DNA of 64,000 nt from Parascedosporium putredinis (Eukaryota > Ascomycota > Sordariomycetes > Microascales > Microascaceae), in the NCBI GenBank assembly GCA_949357655.1, contig CASHTG010000018.1, positions 496,001 to 560,000 on the forward strand, read 5' to 3'. The first letter of the stretch is position 1. Each line of letters starts with the position of its first letter. A program made the position numbers and the translations under genes. Shown one piece after another: positions 36,340 to 48,787 of the stretch. The notes under the pieces were generated by a model that saw only the letters and a program-made list of their open reading frames with translations, was not told the origin of the DNA and searched no databases.

Positions 36340-38936
36340 GTTGGCGAGGCAAAGGGCCAGATCAGCTGTGAATAAGCTGAGACGCCAATGTAGTTCGTCT
36401 GGACAAGACGCTTTCTTTGAATCGCTATCAAACCTTGCCGGCCAAGGGTCTCTGTTGAATAGCGATGGTGGAGGTGAGGAAAACTGATGGCCCAAGAATG
36501 CCTGCCTGTGGTTGCTCATCGCTTTTCGTGTCGCGATTGGTGATGCCAAACTTCGTGAGCTCAGCTTCGCCAGGGTCGGTTCGGCTAAACATTTCTCCGA
36601 GGGAAATCTCCCGAGGATTTTCCGTGTTTACTGTGTAATATTCTGCAGTTCACCCTTTAAATGCACTGTTTATCGGACGCCGGCCAAGAAGCTATGACGC
36701 CCTTCTTCTTTTACTCCTCTGCCTCATGAACTCGAGTCTTAGTTGGGGCATCCCACCATTCCCGATGACGGCACCTCAGCCTTCGAAACAGTCTCCCTGA
36801 GACATAAGGGGAAAATAGGAAATCGGACCCCGGTGGAAGTCTGTCTAATCCTTGTTGAGCTAGTAAGGGTTTGGAATCTTCGTGTTGATTTCTTGAGAAT
36901 AGACGAGTTTTGGAACTCCACGAAGAAGGTACGCCTTGTGCTCCGGTTTACTCCCAACCTAAGCCTTGTTGTACAGGACTAAAGGTACCCAGCTGCTACG
37001 GTCTTTCCCGGTAGTGTGAGGTTATCTTGCATCTGGTTGAGGGGTGGGAAGGGAGGCGCAAGACGGAGGACAGGAGTTGGTGGGCAACCTGGCGGGGGCT
37101 TGCAGTCGCTCCTGGGGAGGAGGTTTCCAAGATATTCGAGCATAAGGGGCCTACGGATGCCAACTATCCGTCGCGACGAGCACGAATTGGTAGTTGATGA
37201 ATATCCGATCAAGCCGCATTGACCGGGCTACCGAAAGAATGGTGTGGAAGGGATCTACACGCGTCTTGCCGGAAGAGTTGCTCTTGCAGGCTGTCTAACG
37301 ACGTCGAGCTGCGACTTGGCATCGCTTTTTCATTGGAGTAGTGGGTTGGACAGCGTCAGAGGTTTCATGCGGGGTTGCCTGTTGAATGCCATCGGGAGAA
37401 GGTCTGAGGACCTGCTACTTTGCCGGGTGACGGTTAGGGTTGCTACGAGATGGGGGCCTTGGCCAGGAAGAAGCACGTCTTGCGCCTGGAAAGTTCTTCC
37501 AGAGTGAAAATTACACAAAGATCAAGATAGCAGGATCACTTTGCATGTCACACTCAGATGTCATTGGGCCGAGGGGAGACGGCTGGACATGAATCGTCAG
37601 GGTTGCACCGGGGCAGGGGTGCTCCTCCTCGCTGGCCCCCTTCTCCTCGTCACTGCAATGCCGATCCTAGCTCGTGCCTGAAGCGTTGCACGCTGTCTCG
37701 ATTCGACGGTCAACAGGGCGGAGAAGATGAGAAAGTAGGGTAGAGCCCCGGGGCCCCGACTACCGTTAAGTGAGGCATATAGTCGAAGTGCGGCGAAGAT
37801 GGGCGACATAAGCTCAGAAAAGCGTATCAACGTTGACGTATGGGAGAGTTGGAGTGACGTATTACCTACCCTTTACCCGTGCGGATTTCCGTCTGACGCG
37901 GGGCGCATGGGGCCATGTTGACACATCCGGAGAGAGGGTTGACGGGCACCACTCATCACGTCGGCCACAAGAGACAATGTGCATCTCTGACTGCTTCCTG
38001 GAAAAGCTTTAGATGGACTATCAACAACTTTTGGCTTGTGCAGGAGAGTATAGGCGGTGAATTTTGCTCGGAAAACGAAAACGGGTGATGGATGGATGCA
38101 GAGGGTTTCCTTGTTCTTTACGAGTGCCGTATCATACACGAGATGGCCATTTGGTAAGGGCACCTGACCAAGAAGGGGTGGAACGTGGGGTATCCCCAGT
38201 TCTGAAATCGTTTCTAGTTTCAGACCAGATGGAGGAATCTGCGCCCGAGGAATGCGATGACGATGAGGACCTTTGTCTTTTGTTTCTCGTCTGCCCTAGG
38301 CAACCCTACAGTTAGCTCGCACTTGGGCTGCATGCTTTACGTACGCTATACCCGGTATACAATGCATGAAACTATTTGCGTGGTCCGAGGCTGAGCTTGC
38401 CCGGTCCAACGAGGTCTAGATCTTCGTAAACCTACGGTTGCCAGCTTCTCCCTGTAGTTGCCCGTTGCGCCTTAGCAACTAAAAGCCGAGAGATTTTTGC
38501 ATTAGCGGTCCCAAGTCCTCTTGTTAACGAATGGAAGAGAATAGAAACAATTCATTGCTATGCCGGGTGACGTTGGAGGGGCCGGAGAAGACCCTCAAAC
38601 GAAGCCGAGGACATGGCATCCACCGTGTCGCGTCGGGGCGGACGCACAGGAAGAAGCGGGTGCACTGTGACGTCATCAGCTGCCCTTCCCTGCCAATGGG
38701 TAGGGAAGGAGCTGTCGGGACAAAGCACAGGGGATGAGGGATCGAGCGAGCAGCTCATTATTTCCTTCTCCTACAAAACGTTTTCACCCTATTTTACTTC
38801 TATCACCGGAGACAGGTTTTACTGGTCGAATTCGTAAACCGCGTCATCACAACTAATTTAACAGGTTCGACGTGATCCAGATGATAAAAGCCGATGCATG
38901 GTGGGGTTGGTGAGAAAGGTGAGAAGAGAGTGAAAA

Positions 38937-38958
38937 GGGAGGGGGGCGGGGGCGGGGG
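38937..38958 (+). other. G-quadruplex motif with single-base loops
   Basis: Four G runs (3, 6, 5 and 5 G) are separated by single bases A, C and C: GGGAGGGGGG, then CGGGGG twice. Runs with 1-nt loops are the class expected to form very stable parallel quadruplexes. No gene lies within 2 kb. Run lengths may be undercounted if homopolymers are under-called here. Confidence 0.75.
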
Positions 38959-41900
38959 CGATGAACTGGAGGGAACTGGAATTCTGAACCTGGAAAGTCA
39001 AGACCATGTGTGAGAAAAATCCAAAATCCGGAAAGAGAGGCAAGGAACCCGATCGTGATGGAATCTCGTGGAGCGTTCGAAAACCCCGGTGTACATGCGC
39101 ACGTCGCATTTGTAAGAATTCGACTGATTTTTCAATGGGAAACCGGAGATTCCCAGCATCGCCGGCAGGCAAAAGGTGTCAAAAATCCTGGAAAGGCAAG
39201 GTCGATTTCCCTTCTTTTTATTTCCCGTTCTAGACCTGATACCCGGTGACCAGTTGGATTGATCGATCGCTTTTGCAGCCCACCAGACCTTGCCAGGTCA
39301 TGCTATCCATGCTGCCTTGACCAACCACGCCAAGGGGGCAAATCTGCAATAAGGGTCTTTGTCCAAGTGGCCTTAAAGATCCATCCGTCCATCCATCCAA
39401 AGATCCGTTCCATTCATGGAAGGCTGGTGGTAGGCCGATGCCCCTCCCAAGCCGCGGTGGGTTGGGCTGCAGGCATGGAGCATTAATTACCTGAAAGGTC
39501 GGGTGGATCTACAATCTCGGCCGCAGTCCCTGTTACGGGAGTAAGGAGGGCATCGAAGACACGAGAGCTCTTCTTTGATTGTGCTTACACGTCTGGTCCT
39601 TGGTTTTGTCTTGACTCGAGTTCCAAGTTTAGCATGTGCGAGGTGAGAATATGCCGGAATTCCTGAACCCAAAGGGGTTTGATATTATTGATACTACAAT
39701 TTTACCACATCCTACCACATCGTCACACCATTGGAATGGTAGGATTCCTGGACTGACTGATTTCAAGTTGACCATCGTGGGAAGCTCTTGGTAGCCAGCG
39801 CCTTCCCGAAGTCAGAAAATCGGGGAGAGAGGGTTAGAAACGAAGAAAGGAAGCGCGTGGCCTAGCATCATCGGATGGGCGATAATAGCGGACCGGCAAG
39901 TATTATTGTAGAAGACCCCTACTTGCAGAACTTTGCATCGTTTTCCTTGTGGAGTGATTGAGGATTACATGGATCCCCCATGGATCTAGTGTATGCCGGC
40001 AACGCGTTAATGTCGGTTTGGAGAGAAGTAAAATCGCGGCCAAAGTCAGGGTCTTTTGCAACCCATGTTCGCGATGGTCAGTCAACATTTCCCAACTCGG
40101 ACTTCCGGATCTTGGTGCTGGAGGACTGTAGCGTGTGGTGTGGAGACAGCGAACATTGACGGTCAAATTGATCGTGCTCCTGTCGACAACAGCTTGTTGA
40201 TGGATCGGTCCACTGAATGATCCTGGGGAGGGGAACATGGCTGCATGGGTGAGGCATGCGTCAATTGATGATGTTGGGGCCGCTAGTCCGATTTGGACGT
40301 GCCCAGTCGCTAAGGTGGGTCGAGTTGATATCTCCCTTGTCTATGACGTCACTGCCGAGATCCAGCTCCCACGCCCGTTCACGGGGTCCCTCTGCAGACT
40401 TTGATTGCGATACGAGAGAAGGCTTCCTTGTAACAGTTTGTGTGCGTGTGGGTGTGTATTTTTCTTTCTTCTTCCAACAGGCTGTCCATTTCCATGCGTT
40501 AGGCAAACAAGATCGAAAGATCAGAGATTTAATTATGACAGGCAGAAAGATTAGACGCTTTCCGTATCTACATGATACAATGAGACACTGTTAAATTCGA
40601 TGTGGGGGTTTTCGCGTCTTCTGCCTTCTGAACCTTGGCTTCAGGAGAGTCAAGGTCAACAGCACATCCAAGAGTGCAATATCCCCCGTATTATTACCGC
40701 AGTTGCGCTAGTCACAGGACCCAAGCGTTCGATATGCGAACAAATCAGCTCCGTAAATCCGCATCTTCACGCCCGGCATGACTCGAAGGAAGCGGTAATC
40801 AGGCCCTGCGCGAAAGCCTCCAGCGCGAAAGCCCCCGGCCGATCGCAGCTTCAGTGGCCGAGAAGGACCTATCCCTTCCCGTGCCTGCGGCAGGGTTGGT
40901 CCAGGTTTACCACTAACCCGGACCGGACCAAGATCGAGGGAAATTGATGGAAACTTACAATAGAAGTGGAAGATCCAAGCAGCCCCCCAGTATGTAGCGC
41001 ACGTGCTGACAATGTTGTTGATACTCCGAGTGTTGCATTCTCACGTAAATTTGCTACTACGTCGAGCCGTGTTTGTGCCGAACGCCTTAGTGCAGCCCCA
41101 TCGATGACCTCTTCAAGATAGCGGGAAGGACTAGGGACTGTTGTGTTTGCTAGAACATCCATGGGCTGCGACAAATCCGTCAATCAGTCCTAAGCTTCGA
41201 ACCTACGCCACGCCAATTGGCGCGAACAGGATGCTATCAGGTCACGATGATACGCGGCATCCACCCTTGATTAAGGCAACACAGGGCACATTCGTTAGAT
41301 ATGGGCAACTCTATACTGGTATGGTTCTGTAGAGTTCGCAGAAAGGGTAGTATAGTCATGACGAAATCGATCGGGTAACAAGTCTGACTACCTCGACGTG
41401 TCCACACTGTTATCGTGAGCCCCCGTCCGTCTTAGAAAGTTCCATTTGTAGTTGAGGCCCGTCACTGTCAGGTTCAGGGCCGGCTATCAGTATCGATACA
41501 GTGAGTTCAATGAGATTTGTGGATTCTGCTTTGGCGCCACATCCATCCCCCAACAGCACTTTTCACAGTAAACTTGATTGAGAGGCCCCCTAAGCTGCAG
41601 CCCCTGAACCCTCAAGCGCTCTTCTCTTCCTCGAGCTGAGGGCGCGAGAGAGCCTTGAAGAGTTGGGACACGGACCTTCGTTTGAATATAACCCCCACAC
41701 TGTTCAAGCTCAATGATGGGTTGGGGGAACCAGGAGGCCGACTAGTGTAGATTGATGTCCCCGGCCGTCTCTATTTATTTCCAAGCCCTTACCTCAGGAG
41801 AGGTGGTACTCCCAGGTCTAATGCGTCAGGGAACGATGAATGACCCACAGGCTCGCGGATTAGGGAATCCTTCTAACAGCAGGGCACTTGGGCCCCTAAA

Positions 41901-42463
41901 TCGGAGCGGAAGGGGCACTTGAGAACTCTTGGCAACACAGAGAGATCCATTGATCTCTCTCGCTGGTAGAATTTGACCTTCAGACAACCCTGATAGATAA
42001 GGGCCATCCTTAGGTTCGTGAGATTGATGGTAGCAGCCGTTTACGGATTCCCACAAGGTGCTTTACTAGAAAGGAAGCACCGTCGGCGAGAAGGGCCTAC
42101 TTGGCCACAGCCATCTTTGCAATAGACAGGCCTGATATGAGAGGGGTAGGTATCGGGCCAGGGGCATGGGTTACGAGGAGCCATGTGCTTCACGGCTCGA
42201 GACCGAGAGGGGACGATAGTCGCTTTAAGGTTAATATTCATGCCGATATGAGGTCGATGGGATCCATGGATGACTACTTCCAAGTATACCCCAGCAATTC
42301 CCGTTACCCCAGCATACTATTATTCCCTTTGTGAAGGGCTTTCTGGTTGAGCAGCTCAGGGTTGAAGCCCAGACACGCCCACATACCATACACACGCACA
42401 CGCACAGAAACATTGATCCATATAAATAAGGTCAATACGTCGAATTCAAGATAGATGCATATG

Positions 42464-42507
42464 TGCCCACGCCCATGTCCATGCCTATCCATGCCCACAC
42501 ACACACC
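42464..42507 (+). repeat. Cryptic CCCAT/CCATGCC-rich repeat with CA tail
   Basis: Imperfect tandem copies of CCCATG and CCATGCC are followed by a short (CA)n run. The array is degenerate and looks like slippage-derived intergenic DNA. Confidence 0.5.
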
Positions 42508-43099
42508 AGACTGCCTCGCCAACTTCCTCCCCTTCGCTTCCCTTGGTGTCTGACCCCTCCTCCAGGTTTCTCTTCATCCACCTTCATGTCTGCCCTTTGC
42601 AAAGCCCCCTCACCTGTTGTTGCAGAAGAGGAGGGCCTGTCTGTGCCTGTGGAGTGATTTGTCCGCAACTGCAGCCAACCCGGGCCGGCCAGGTGATCTC
42701 TTGGGTTCTTGGCCAAGTCTCATTGCTTGCCGGTCGGTCCGCGGAGAAGGAGATACGTATACAAGATACATACTGTAGAAGCGCGTCCGCCAAGTTCCAA
42801 GGCCAGTTCCTTTCCTGGGGAGGTAGTCCCTCGAGTCTCATCCTCATTGAAACATGGGAGAAAAAGAAGGGAAAAGGAAGGCGGTTTTGAATGGCGAATG
42901 TAGCAACTAACACGTTTTCGGTCTTTGAATGTGAAATCTCCGTCTTATTTTAATCGAACGCAAATCTCACCATGGTAAAAGGCCTGTTCTCTTCACCCTC
43001 CCCAACTAAACAAGTGTGGTCACTTCGACAGGCAGGTACCCGTGAAACATGGAAACATGGTCCGTTTTTGGCTTGCACCGCAATATCAGCCTGGGTGCT

Positions 43100-45410
43100 T
43101 GAAGTTTTTTCTGCCCTTCTTTTCTGCTTCTGTTTCTTTTTCCCATCCCGTCCCCGCTCGTTGGCAGGGCAGACGGTGCCTTGTTCCATATTTCCTTCTT
43201 TTTTCTTTTTTTCTTTTTCTTTCTTTTTCTCTCTCTTATTCTATCCCCCACTTGTTGTGGTGCTCCTTCTATCTTTGCTTTAATTCCTTTTTCTTCGTTT
43301 TGGCCTTTTGAAAGGTAAGAACGCAGACTAGATGCGGCCTATCTTGTCCTGTCTCTTGTCTATGGAACTTTACGACTCTTGGCAAGGGACAGCCACTGCA
43401 TACAGAATTGCCCATTGATGTAGTGCCAGCAAGGTGGAATAATGGATATGTTGAGTTCGGGGTGTGATCTCCTTCCAACCAGAGGTTTGAGTCTGCAGTA
43501 GCGACTGGAATGACCTATTGTCGCGTCTGCTAGATGATTTCACCCGCCCCAGCTTTGAGGGCCTTGACATGCGGCTTGAGGAAGAGATAGAAAAAAAGAA
43601 AGAGGAAGAAAAAGGGCAAGTGGTTTTGTTGGTTGGTACGGTACCACAAGCAAGGATCAATGTACAGTACACTTGCACACTTGTCGAGCGAAGGCTCCGC
43701 CCGGCGTGTGGTCTAGACCAGGCTCTAGCGATGACTGGTCCGCGCTAGGAATCGATGACGACACTTTTTCCTCGCCCGCCTTGCACGCACGTTGCGTGCT
43801 GGGTCGAGGACTCCCGCCGTCTTCCCCCTCTCCATATAAACTAGGACCAAGATCCAGCGTCTCCTCCGTCACTGGAGAGCACAGTGACAGTCGCAAACTA
43901 GGACACAAAAGTAACCCATAGTCGCTTGCCCCCGACCTATTTCATCACAGTGCTCGCATTTTCCCACTCTCGAACCACCGTCCAGCCCAGTCCAGCCCAG
44001 CCCAGTCCAATCCAGTTCAATCCAGTCCAATCCAGTCCCATCCCTCCTGCCTCCATTGCTGTGGCGTTACTGAAACCTCTCTCAAAAGTACGTTTTGTTC
44101 CCGGTCCCGCTCCCTGGCCCCAAACGTGACAGAACGTCAGACTGATGCGGATGCGGGCCAAAGAATCATTCAAGCCTCCGCCTTCCTCTGATCTGCGTCG
44201 CTCTGTCCTCATCTCCCATCGCGAACGTTGAGAGTAAAACTATTCACTCTCGTCATACCGTCATCCTCTCGTCCTTTTTCCTCCGGCTCCCCCTGCTGTC
44301 ATCAGCCTCCAACATCGCCTCCCGCGGGCCCTCCCTCAAGACCTAGGCTAGCAGTTTAGGCCCCTCTTTGAAATTTCTACTTTGCTGTCTCTAGGAGCAT
44401 CACTAGCGGTCCCGGCAGAGCGGAGTGTCCTGCCTTGGATCAAGCGCAGCCCACGGCCGGCAAGCACCTGCATCAGCGAACGCCTAGACACCACCCGCAT
44501 TCCAAGGTTTAGTTCTTGGCCCGTCATTTCCTCTGTCCCTGTTACACCACACACTACAAGGTACGCCGTTTTTGTTTCCCTTTGACTTTTGTCTTCTCAT
44601 CGAATCAAGCCTGCCTCCCCAATGCTCTCTCCTGGCGTCGTCGCTTAATACCCAGCCCATTTCCAGTCTCCTCCATACCCACTTCTATCCTTCCCTTCTT
44701 TTTTCCTTTCTCTTCCCCCATTCCCTGCATCTCAAGATTTCTGAACTCGATTTCTGTTCTTTCTCATTTGCTGCTTGCGCCTGGTTGCAAACGCCCTGTT
44801 AGTATTCACCTTTCCACTGCTGCCTTTGGAGAGGCCTTTCTTCACACAGAGACACACGTCAGCGTCTGAGCCGTTCTTGTTCCTTGCCCCTGACTCCCGC
44901 CCGCCCGCCTGTTGATTGAATCATCATTGCCACTACCCCCCTCCTTGGCCATTACGTCCTTCGCTCATCACACCCATCATTTGCCGCCAACCAGCCCGAC
45001 AGAACTAACCTCATTTTTAGGCCACTTCCGCACTTCGGTTCAATCTTCTTCACGTCATCGTCTCCAACAAAGCAACGCTTGTGCTTAATAAGTTGCTCTT
45101 GAAGCTACCTCCCCTCTTCCAGGCACTCCCCACTCTCCCCGCCGCCTCCTCATCCCGCGAAACAATACGTACAGGCCAAACCCAAGAGAATAAGTCAAAG
45201 AGAAAAACAAGTTTCTGGCCGCCTTCCCAGCCAACGTCGAAACACAAATCCGACCGGTTTCTTGTAACCTCCCCTCTCCCATTCCCACCTTGAGAGATTG
45301 AAGACAAAATATTATCGCCTCCATTTTCGCATCTTCCTTTCGCAGCAAAACGAGAATTTCCCTTCACACCAACGTCGACGATCCAAGCTCGCCGAGACGA
45401 GCGATCTCCC
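43100..45410 (+). promoter_or_regulatory. Pyrimidine-rich promoter and probable long 5' leader of the kinase gene
   Basis: The plus strand is C/T-rich from about 43.1 kb and especially from 44.2 kb to the start codon, as in the long leaders of regulated fungal genes. Several short ATG-initiated frames would act as upstream ORFs if the transcript starts far upstream. No TATA box is obvious and the transcription start cannot be fixed from sequence. Confidence 0.4.
43982..44041 (+). repeat. Pentanucleotide array (CCARY)n, about 12 units
   Basis: Twelve consecutive pentamers are variants of CCAGT, CCAGC and CCAAT (two diverge: TCAAT and CCCAT). The array lies ~1.4 kb upstream of the kinase start. 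The minus-strand frame over it, with Gly-Leu-x-Trp repeats, is an artefact of the array. Some units contain CCAAT, so it could bind a CCAAT factor, but this is speculative. Confidence 0.8.
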
Positions 45411-47974
45411 ATGAACGCCATGTCTACGATACAACAACTCAAGAACTTCATCCGTCACGGTGCGCCCCCTCCCCCACTAACGCTGCTTATTATGTCGCGC
45501 ATCTCTTCACGTCTTTTTTTTTTTTCTTTTAGTCTTGCACCGGGCGTGCACGGCGTGCTCTCGCCTTAGAATGCAGTGGGCTAATCCTAACTTCCCGAAA
45601 CATAGGCAAGCAAGCTCGCGTCGCCGCCGATGACGCCGCTAAGAGCCCCGAGACGGTGACTGTACCCCAACCAGCCAAGGTGCACCATGCTGCCTCTGAG
45701 CCAACATCAGTCCACGAGACTGCCCAGCACAAGCAAGCGACGAAGTCGAAGCGGATAGACGAATCCAACATTGCTAAGCTCGTTGCCGAGGAGAACGAAA
45801 ACAAGTCCAAATTCCCAAAGTATCCTGGTCTCGAGCGATGGCAGCTTGTCGAGAAGATGGGCGATGGCGCCTTTAGCAACGTTTACCGTGCCAAAGATCT
45901 AACGGGCCCCCACGGCGAGGTCGCAATCAAGGTTGTTCGCAAGTATGAGATGAACAGCATGCAGGTAAGTTTTCAGCCGGAGATGCCAGCCTCTTAGATA
46001 CATCTCTATGGGGATGGCTCTCACAGGTCTCTTTTCCTCCTGTCAAGAAAAACAAGAATGCGAAGAAGCCTACTCTTCTTCCATTCTCCCCATGCCTGCC
46101 CACCCTCTCCCCCAATCTCTATCTTTCGCTTTTACCAACTAGAGGGGTTTCCAATGAATAGGGCGACAAGCACCTTCATCCTGATTTCAAGAAGGAGCCG
46201 AAAGCTGCAGAGGTGCGGATCTATCTCCTTAATTATGCTCTTTTCTTTTTTCCCTCTCGTTTTCTCCCTTTTTTCTTTTAAAGCATCTTCTATTCTACCC
46301 TTACTATCCCCCTTCGTCTCTGCTCATTCTTAACCCGTCTTTTCGGACTCATCCCGGGTCATCCTTCACACGCCCCGTGCATCTAGGTGGCTAGTGGCCG
46401 TTTGATTATTGCCTTCCCCTTCGTGTCATTACTTGAGTTTTCTTTGCTTTGTTCTTTGCTTGGCCTCGACTTGCTCTGCAAGCGCGTGGCCCCGGGATGA
46501 TGTCTTAAGCAATTTGTAAAGTTTATGATTGGAGCAAGGCCATTTCTAACTCGGCTTAACGCATCGTCCTACAGCGTTCAAACATTCTCAAAGAGGTTCA
46601 GATCATGAGACAGCTTGACCATCCCAACATTATCAAGCTTCTCGAGTTCTCCGAATCTCGAGAATATTACTACATTGTCCTCGAGCTAGCTCCTGGCGGA
46701 GAGCTCTTCCACCAAATCGTTCGACTTACGTATTTCAGCGAGGAGCTGTCTCGCCATGTGATTACTCAAGTTGCGAAGGCTCTCGAGTACCTGCATGAAG
46801 AAAAAGGTGTCGTGCATAGGTGAGAAGTCTCCTTCTAGAAACCCCATCAGCGAATGCGGTTAGTCCGGAGTAGAATGCTAAATTGCCGTTCGTGTATCTA
46901 GGGACATCAAACCCGAGAACATTCTTTTCAGTCCAATTTCGGTTGTGGCTTCGAAGCACCCCCGACCCAAGCAGCCAGGCGACGAGGATAAAGTCGACGA
47001 GGGCGAGTTTATCCCTGGTGTTGGTGCCGGTGGAATCGGTCAGATCAAGATTGCGGATTTCGGCCTTTCCAAAGTCGTATGGGAGAGCCAGACCATGACG
47101 CCATGCGGTACTGTGGGTTATACTGCCCCGAGATCGTCAAGGATGAGCGCTACTCGAAATCGGTCGATATGTGGGCGATGGGCTGTGTACTTTACACCCT
47201 CCTCTGCGGCTTCCCACCGTTCTACGATGAGAGCATCGAAACTTTGACGGAAAAGGTTGCGAGGGGCCAGTACACCTTCTTGTCACCCTGGTGGGACGAT
47301 ATCTCCAAATCGGCGCAGGATCTCATCAGCCATCTTCTGACCGTTGACCCCGAGAAGCGATACACCATCAAGGAGTTCCTTGCTCACCCCTGGATCCGCG
47401 AAGCCGGCCCCACGCCAAGGGAGGAAAGGAAGCATCCCGCCGTCGAGGCTCTCTCGTCCTATGACGTTGGCAGAGTCGATGGCGAGAAGAAGTATGATTT
47501 CAGGTCACCGGCCGCTGTCAACCTTCGAGAAGTGTTTGATGTCAGTTACGCCGTACACAGGCAAGAGGAAGAATCCAAGAGGTTGAAGCAGTTTGGAATC
47601 AGGAATGCCGCTCCCGATCATCTCAGCCGCCTTGCAGAGGCCGATGAGGACCAGGAGGAGATGGATGTCGACCAACAGCAGGCTGCGACGAAATCTTTGG
47701 AGACGAGCATGCGGAACACAAATCTCCGAGACCAGGAGGCTCAGCAGTCACGAGGCCGAGAGAGGAGCGAGCTCCCGCCCCCGCTCCTGCTCCTGCCGCT
47801 GCTCAACCGCAGGAGCGTGGTTATGGCCAACACTCGGCGGCAGTTGCCACCGCTGCTCGACAACAGGTTCGGGAGCGACAGAGGCAGAAGGGTGCGTTTG
47901 AGTTGAGTTTGGACGGCGCTACCCTACTAGGCCGGAGAGGCATGAAGCCTGCCGCTAAGGTCGGCGGTGCATAA
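45411..47974 (+). CDS. srk1: SRK1/RCK2-type Ser/Thr protein kinase (CAMK group), ~592 aa, two 1-base losses
   Basis: Homologues (S. pombe Srk1, S. cerevisiae Rck1/Rck2) act below the stress MAP kinase Sty1/Hog1. Exons are 45411-45459, 45606-45964, 46162-46212, 46575-46819 and 46902-47974, all phase-consistent. Kinase motifs in order are GDGAFSNVYRA (~102), VAIK (~123), HRDIKPEN (~231), a linker with GEFIPGVGAGGIG typical of this subfamily, DFG (~286), GYTAPE (~309) and the C-lobe through LAHPWI. The C-terminus ends with ELSLDGATLLGRRG, the conserved tail element. Breaks occur at ~47127 (CCCC inside the APE motif) and ~47765; restoring one base at each recovers the tail. The 51-nt third exon sits between introns of 197 and 362 nt. 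It is convergent with the D-lactate dehydrogenase gene. Confidence 0.93.
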
Positions 47975-48787
47975 AATGCTCGCTCACTCAACTTTTTATT
48001 CACCGCGCGACAAACCATGACTATCGTTGGTAGATAGCTCGCATTTTCAGCATTCGCGATGGCATGATTCTTATCCTCGATACAACCACTCGCTCGCATA
48101 CGCTTCTTCTCTTCAATCTCTATTTCGGCTCCTGGGTTCTGGGTTTGCACGGTCGTTAAGGCATATACTATCTTTTCCCATCTTCTTCTCGTTTCCGTTC
48201 CTGTTCTCTTTTAACTGTTACCGTTTGGTTTTCTTTTTTGTTTACGGCGAGAGGTGTCTTGATTATACCTCGTAGCAAATCATTGGCATGGAGTTTGATT
48301 ATAGGAATTTGTGGACTCGTTGGTTCCATCCACTGCCCACATGTAGTTTTGTGTTATTCATGCACTGTTTTTGCAAGTGTGTTCTTTGCCTCTTCACCCA
48401 AATAGTCATAGCTTGTTCTATTCAAAGGAGCTTTAATGATGGATGGTTAACCAACCTGCCCTCCCCAAAACCCGGCGAATGCAACCTAACATCAATCAAT
48501 ATTGGCACACCAGGGACAACATCTATGGAGGGAAGAATGGCCAGACTCATGCTTGGGATGGCTTTTTGTAACGTAGAGACGGTATGGAAACAGCGCATAA
48601 ACCGGTCATGCTACCGCATTGTAGCCACCATGGCCGTTGGGCATGGTTAAGAAAAAAACGGAAGAGTTATATATACACGCTAGGCTAGTGAATAGTAATT
48701 CCATGCCTATCTGCTTTGGGAATCTACGTAGTTCCCGAGAGTCCCTAAGTTCGGAGATCGCGGGCAAGGAGGACGGGGTCCCTATGA
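47975..48787. other. Convergent intergenic region (3' UTRs)
   Basis: This 813-bp region contains the 3' ends of the convergent kinase and D-lactate dehydrogenase genes. The first half is T/C-rich on the plus strand. I see no coding signal. Confidence 0.6.

Larger units (their letters stand above)
36340..45410. other. Second gene desert, 9 kb
   Basis: Between the BuGZ start and the kinase start I find no coding exon chain. The left end must contain the BuGZ promoter and the right ~2 kb the kinase leader. It holds a G-quadruplex motif (38937-38958), CA-rich cryptic repeats around 42464-42507, T/C-rich tracts at 43196-43245 and a pentamer array (43982-44041). The remainder is unique sequence of intermediate GC with nothing I can name. 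Confidence 0.55.

Noticed and set aside
43937..44212. Minus-strand frame with Gly-Leu-x-Trp repeats
   Set aside because: The repeats come directly from translating the CCARY pentamer array.
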